DNA of 18,313 bases from the NCBI GenBank assembly GCA_035622975.1, contig DASPUH010000007.1:1-18313 (forward strand), given 5' to 3'. Under the pieces are notes generated by a model that was not told the origin of the DNA, made no database searches, and worked only from the letters and a program-made list of their open reading frames with translations. The position numbers and the translations under genes are program-made. The DNA comes from DASPUH01 sp035622975. Its GTDB lineage: Bacteria > Chloroflexota > Limnocylindria > Limnocylindrales > CSP1-4. Every line of letters starts with the position of its first letter. The first letter of the stretch is position 1. Positions 15,309 to 18,313 of the stretch are shown piece by piece.

Positions 15309-15317
15309 AGTATACCA
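15309..15317 (-). promoter_or_regulatory. Extended -10 promoter of the nusA operon
   Basis: Minus-strand TGGTATACT is a near-ideal extended -10 (TGn plus TATACT). Transcription would start near 15302, giving a leader of about 95 bases. No TTGACA-like -35 is found at normal spacing; that region is filled by the 13-bp tandem repeats. Confidence 0.6.
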
Positions 15318-15356
15318 GCCTCGAGCGTGAGCCTCGAGCGTGAGCTTCGAGCGGGG
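15318..15356. repeat. Three tandem 13-bp repeats over the nusA -35 region
   Basis: Plus-strand unit GCCTCGAGCGTGA occurs at 15318-15330 and again, identically, at 15331-15343. A third, diverged copy is at 15344-15356. Each perfect unit contains the palindrome CTCGAG. The array begins directly next to the TG of the extended -10 and covers roughly -16 to -54, so it could be a regulator-binding array. Function is inferred. Confidence 0.65.
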
Positions 15357-15559
15357 AGAGCCGCCACCCGTCGCTTGCCGCGGCCGGCCGTCGTCGCAGC
15401 CAACCCTGACCGTTGTCTTGTAGTCGCCCATGGACTGGTATGCGCCCGATGTGGCGTGGTGGTTGGCGTCTAGTCAGCTCCACGCTCGCGGTTCATCCGA
15501 CCGACAACGGCATGCCCGCCCCGGGCGCCTATGAGTCTCCACCGCACTAGACGGCAACG
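15357..15559. other. Non-coding interval, nothing recognised
   Basis: Together with the flanking elements this is part of the 417-bp gap between proS and nusA. I looked for rimP, a tRNA and other small RNA genes and found no convincing ORF, T-loop consensus or promoter here. The short ORFs crossing it have no recognisable protein signature. Confidence 0.5.
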
Positions 15560-15624
15560 GGACACACGGGTCAGCGGGTCCCCGGGTAGCGCCTCTCGCG
15601 GGCAGCGCCTCCCCGCTCGTGTCC
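15560..15624 (-). terminator. Structured 3' element directly after proS
   Basis: Starting at the base after the proS stop, GGACAC (minus 15624-15619) can pair with GTGTCC (15565-15560), and AGCGGG (15617-15612) with CCCGCT (15578-15573). Inside lies an 11-of-12-base direct repeat with 16-base period (15583-15594 and 15599-15610). No U-tract follows. It may be a transcript 3' end or a terminator structure; I do not recognise a named RNA family. Confidence 0.3.
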
Positions 15625-17085
15625 TCAGTAGGCGCGGGCGAACAGCACCCGACGGGCGGAAGGCTTGCCGTCGACGAGGCACTTGCCGGGCTCGTCGGGC
15701 GAGTCGAAGGGGATCACGCGGATCGTGGCGCCCGTCACCTCGCTGACCTGCCGCTCGCAGCCAGCGTCGCCACACCACGGCGCCAGGGCGAAGCCACCAT
15801 CTCCGTCCATGAGCGCCTTGAGGTCGTCGAGGCTGTCGAGCCGGTGCGTGTTCGCCTCACGGAAGTCGAGCGCCCGCTGGAACAGGGCCTGCTGATACGA
15901 AGCCAGGCGTCCCGGCAGGTCGGCGGCGAGCGCACCCAGGGCGATCGGCTCCTTGGCCCGGTCCACGCGGCGCACGAGGACGCCCTGCCCGGCGGCGACG
16001 TCACGTGGCCCCACCTCCAGCCGGTAGGGCACGCCGCGAAGCTCCCAGTGGTTGTACTTGAAGCCGGGCGACTCCTCGCGCCGGTCGACCTTGACACGCA
16101 GTCGACCCGATGCGGTGGTGACGTCCTTGAGCGCGGCCTCCAACGGCCCGAGCGCCGCCTCCACGGCCGTGCGCTCGTCCTCCGTGCGGAAGATCGGCAC
16201 GATCGCCAGTTGCGTGGGGGCCACGTTGGGCGGCAGGACGAGACCCGAGTCGTCGCCGTGGGCCATGATCGTGGCGCCGACCATGCGCGTGGAAAAGCCC
16301 CATGAGGTGCCCCAGGGGTGCTTGCGCACGTTGTCGCGATCCAGGAACTCGATGCCGGCCGAACGAGCGAAGTTCTGGCCCAGCATGTGGCTGGTGCCGG
16401 CCTGGAGTGCGCGCTTGTCGCGCATCATCGCCTCGATGGCGTGCGTGTAGTTCGCGCCGGGGAACGTCTCGGCGGGGCTCTTCGCGCCGGAGATGACCGG
16501 GATGGCCAGCCAGTCCTCGGCGACCTGGCGGTATGCCTCGAGGCCGGTCGCCACCTCGGCCGCCGCCTCCTCCTCCGTGGCGTGGAAGGTGTGCGCCTCC
16601 TGCCACAGGAACTCGGCCGTGCGCAGGAAAAGCCGCGTGCGGAGCTCCCAGCGCACGACGTTGTTCCACAGGTTCATCAGCACCGGCAGGTCGCGGTAGG
16701 ACTGGATCCAGTCCTTGACCGAGTCGGCGATGATCGCCTCGCTGGTGGGCCGTATCGCCAGCCACTCGGTCAGCGGCTCACCGCCGGCATGCGTGACCCA
16801 GGCGACCTGCGGGTTGAAGCCCTCGACGTGCTCGGCCTCCTTCTCCAGGAGCGAGCGCGGGACGAAGAGCGGGAAGTAGACGTTGTCGTGGCCGGTCGCC
16901 TTGATGTGGCGATCGAGCTCGTCGCGCATCGACTCCCAGATGGCGAACCCGTAGGGCCGGATGACCATGCAGCCGCGCACGGGCGAGTAGTCGGCCAGCT
17001 GGGCCTTCAGGACGACGTCGTTGTACCAGCCGGGGAAGTCCTCCGACTGGCGCGTGATGCTGCTGACGAAGCCGGCCTTGGCCAT
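15625..17085 (-). CDS. proS: Prolyl-tRNA synthetase, archaeal/eukaryotic type (ProS type 3)
   Basis: Charges tRNA-Pro with proline (class II synthetase). The 486 aa lack the large editing insertion of the E. coli type. Core motifs: LAIRPTSEAIIADSVKDW, motif 2 with VVRWELRTRLFLRTAEFLWQE followed by HTFHAT, and motif 3 with WGFSTRMVGATIMAHGDD. The C-terminal zinc-binding extension and terminal tyrosine (FARAY) are hallmarks of the archaeal/eukaryotic type. Three zinc cysteines are present (C438, C443, C469), but the expected fourth, in a CxxC, is Asp472 (KCLVDGKP). The ATG at 17085 is the only candidate near the family N-terminus; the nearest purine-rich site (GGAGG) is about 15 bases upstream, unusually far. 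It sits between a divergent cupin gene and the nusA operon, with its own 3' structure. Confidence 0.96.
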   Translation of the reverse strand: MAKAGFVSSITRQSEDFPGWYNDVVLKAQLADYSPVRGCMVIRPYGFAIWESMRDELDRHIKATGHDNVYFPLFVPRSLLEKEAEHVEGFNPQVAWVTHAGGEPLTEWLAIRPTSEAIIADSVKDWIQSYRDLPVLMNLWNNVVRWELRTRLFLRTAEFLWQEAHTFHATEEEAAAEVATGLEAYRQVAEDWLAIPVISGAKSPAETFPGANYTHAIEAMMRDKRALQAGTSHMLGQNFARSAGIEFLDRDNVRKHPWGTSWGFSTRMVGATIMAHGDDSGLVLPPNVAPTQLAIVPIFRTEDERTAVEAALGPLEAALKDVTTASGRLRVKVDRREESPGFKYNHWELRGVPYRLEVGPRDVAAGQGVLVRRVDRAKEPIALGALAADLPGRLASYQQALFQRALDFREANTHRLDSLDDLKALMDGDGGFALAPWCGDAGCERQVSEVTGATIRVIPFDSPDEPGKCLVDGKPSARRVLFARAY

Positions 17086-17163
17086 GGGGTGGAGCGGGAT
17101 CCTCCGACGGGTGCGGAGCGGCTATGGTACCCAAGCGACACCCGAAGAGGAGGCCCCAGCCGT

Positions 17164-17529
17164 ATGGCCAACTTGCGCGACATCTCGGGGCAGCCCTTCA
17201 TCCGCATCTGGGACGGCGTGGCGGCGCGGACGGTCGAGGGCCAGCGCATGAGCTTCGCGGTCGTGGAGCTCGATCCGAACGCGCTTGTCCCGGAGCATCG
17301 CCACCCGCACGAGCAGATGGGCCTGTGCCTGCGCGGGTCGGTCGACTTCCAGATCGGGAGCGAGCGGCGGACCGTGGTCCCGGGTGGGACGTGGTGCATC
17401 CCGCCCGACGAACCGCACGAGGTTCGCGCCGGGCCGGACGGGGCGGAGCTCCTGGACATCTTCGCGCCCGTGCGCGAGGACTGGCATGACCTGCCGCTGG
17501 AACCGCCGCGGCCGCCACGCTGGCCCTGA
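17164..17529 (+). CDS. Small single-domain cupin protein
   Basis: A 121-aa protein with one conserved beta-barrel (cupin_2-like). Motif 1 is PEHRHPHEQMGLCLRG with H45, H47 and E50/Q51. Motif 2 is PGGTWCIPPDEPHEV with H85. These His residues would bind a divalent metal. Substrate or sensor role cannot be told; such proteins include small isomerases, dioxygenases and sugar- or metabolite-binding proteins. The ATG at 17164 is preceded by AGAGGAGG ten bases upstream, and a -10-like TATGGT lies at 17123-17128 without a clear -35. It is the only plus-strand gene in the window, divergent from proS and convergent with ispG, so it is probably transcribed alone. The C-terminus is Pro/Arg-rich. No signal peptide is visible, so it is probably cytoplasmic. 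Confidence 0.88.
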   Translation: MANLRDISGQPFIRIWDGVAARTVEGQRMSFAVVELDPNALVPEHRHPHEQMGLCLRGSVDFQIGSERRTVVPGGTWCIPPDEPHEVRAGPDGAELLDIFAPVREDWHDLPLEPPRPPRWP

Positions 17530-17823
17530 GCGGAGTGGTACCGCCATGGACTTCGCGGGGGTCTATGGTGCCTACCACGGCGGCTGGTGCTCACGCGGCA
17601 GGTGCCTCGTGACCGGCGGCGCCCAGCGCCCCGGGGCGCGCCCTCAACGTCACAGGTTGCTAATGATGGCGGAGCGGTCGACGACAGCCTGACCTGGGCC
17701 GTTCCTTCGCCGCTCCGAACACCATGGGTTCACCCCGGAGGAGGAACGCGGCGTTCGTCGTCATACGCAACATCTGACGTTCAGCGCGGTCGTGCTCAGG
17801 TCGGTCGGCACGCCGTCCGGGGA
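17530..17823. other. Convergent intergenic region between cupin gene and ispG
   Basis: No secure gene. It holds a perfect 14-bp palindrome (GCGCCCCGGGGCGC, 17626-17639) and an 8-bp inverted repeat (17670-17677 with 17710-17717). Either could help end transcription from both sides, but neither has a T-tract. A 48-codon plus-strand ORF (17546-17692) starts at an ATG with GGAG ten bases upstream. It has no recognisable motif and I do not call it a gene. Confidence 0.5.
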
Positions 17824-18313
17824 TCAGGACGCGGCGCCGCCCGCCCCGTACCGGCGGGCAACGTAGTCGTCCAGGATCCCGATGAACTCGGTGACGAGGC
17901 CCTCCCCGCGGAGCGTGGTGCGCAACTCGCCGTCGACGAAGACCGGCGCGACCGGCTCCTCGAACGTGCCCGGCAGGGAGATACCGATGTCGGCGTGCTT
18001 GGACTCGCCGGGCCCGTTCACGACGCAGCCCATGACCGCGACGCGCATCTCCTCGACGCCCGGGTAGGCGGCAGCCCAGATGGGCATCTGGTCGCGCAGG
18101 TAGGCCTGGATCTGCTGGGCCATCTCCTGGAAGAACGTGCTGGTCGTGCGGCCGCAGCCGGGGCAGGCGGAGACCTGCGGCAGGAACGAGCGCAGGCCCA
18201 GGCTCTGCAGGACCTGCTGCGCGACGCGCACCTCCTCGGCGCGGTCGCCCCCGGGCTCGGGGGTGAGCGAGACGCGGATCGTGTCGCCGATGCCCTCGCT
18301 CAGGAGGATGGCC
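17824..18313 (-). CDS. ispG: 4-hydroxy-3-methylbut-2-enyl diphosphate synthase, N-terminus outside window
   Basis: Iron-sulfur enzyme of the MEP isoprenoid pathway that converts methylerythritol cyclodiphosphate to HMBPP. The last 162 residues are visible. They begin with AILLSEGIGDTIRVSL, the end of the TIM-barrel part, then the ferredoxin-like [4Fe-4S] domain. CPGCGRTTST supplies two cluster cysteines and MGCVVNGPGESKHADIGIS the third, followed by the usual LRGEGLVTEFIGILDDYV C-terminus. The open frame continues to the window edge, so the gene is cut only by the boundary. ispG next to proS is a familiar arrangement in several phyla; here a reverse-oriented cupin gene separates them. Confidence 0.96.
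   Translation of the reverse strand, partial: AILLSEGIGDTIRVSLTPEPGGDRAEEVRVAQQVLQSLGLRSFLPQVSACPGCGRTTSTFFQEMAQQIQAYLRDQMPIWAAAYPGVEEMRVAVMGCVVNGPGESKHADIGISLPGTFEEPVAPVFVDGELRTTLRGEGLVTEFIGILDDYVARRYGAGGAAS

Noticed and set aside
15470..15778. 102-codon minus-strand ORF between proS and nusA
   Set aside because: Largely overlaps the end of proS in another frame, is Arg-rich, lacks RimP or other signatures and has no ribosome-binding site.
17546..17692. 48-codon plus-strand ORF after the cupin gene
   Set aside because: Weak GGAG at ten bases, no motif, and composition typical of open GC-rich spacer; not enough to call a gene.
17744..17756. GAAC-N5-GTTC inverted repeat resembling a Gram-positive SOS (LexA) box
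   Set aside because: The consensus spacing is four bases, not five, and it lies between convergent gene ends, not at a promoter.

Overview
The window is GC-rich, densely packed bacterial chromosome with almost every gene on the minus strand. It carries a conserved transcription, translation and RNA-decay neighbourhood. The mix of RNase J, a family 4 (iron-sulfur) uracil-DNA glycosylase, an archaeal/eukaryotic-type (type 3) prolyl-tRNA synthetase, a short IF-2 and frequent GTG starts suggests a high-GC Terrabacteria-type organism. Chloroflexota or a neighbouring phylum is my best guess; this rests on gene content and was not tested with a tree.

In transcription order (high to low coordinates) the layout is as follows. 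The 3' end of ispG (17824-18313) is followed by a single plus-strand cupin gene (17164-17529) that interrupts the minus-strand series. Next come proS (15625-17085) and a 417-bp non-coding interval holding a structured 3' element, a tandem-repeat/extended -10 promoter and a strongly folded leader. The main operon is nusA-ylxR-infB-rbfA-nrnA-truB-ribF (8312-15207), joined by overlaps or very short gaps. A hairpin and a second extended -10 promoter then lead into rpsO-pnp (5250-8204). After another hairpin comes asd-udg-rnj-ftsK (1-5175), where every junction overlaps or abuts; ftsK runs off the left edge. rimP, which usually precedes nusA, is not at its usual place.

The most striking object is pnp. 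Its product is an 865-residue PNPase with both RNase PH repeats, KH and S1, and the phosphorolytic residues are intact. An apparently complete DnaQ/PolC-like DEDDh 3'-5' exonuclease domain (about residues 249-412, all five catalytic residues present) is inserted in frame in the helical linker between the two RNase PH halves. One polypeptide would therefore carry a phosphorolytic and a hydrolytic 3'-5' exonuclease. I know of no characterised PNPase with this architecture.

The pnp leader also contains three short complementary segments that can form mutually exclusive hairpins, one of which sequesters the whole Shine-Dalgarno sequence. This suggests post-transcriptional control, as known for E. 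coli pnp. The gene set as a whole couples transcription (NusA), ribosome assembly and initiation (IF-2, RbfA, S15, TruB) and RNA turnover (PNPase, RNase J, NrnA, YlxR/RnpM). Flavin, lysine/threonine-family and isoprenoid biosynthesis genes, DNA repair and chromosome segregation genes are interspersed.
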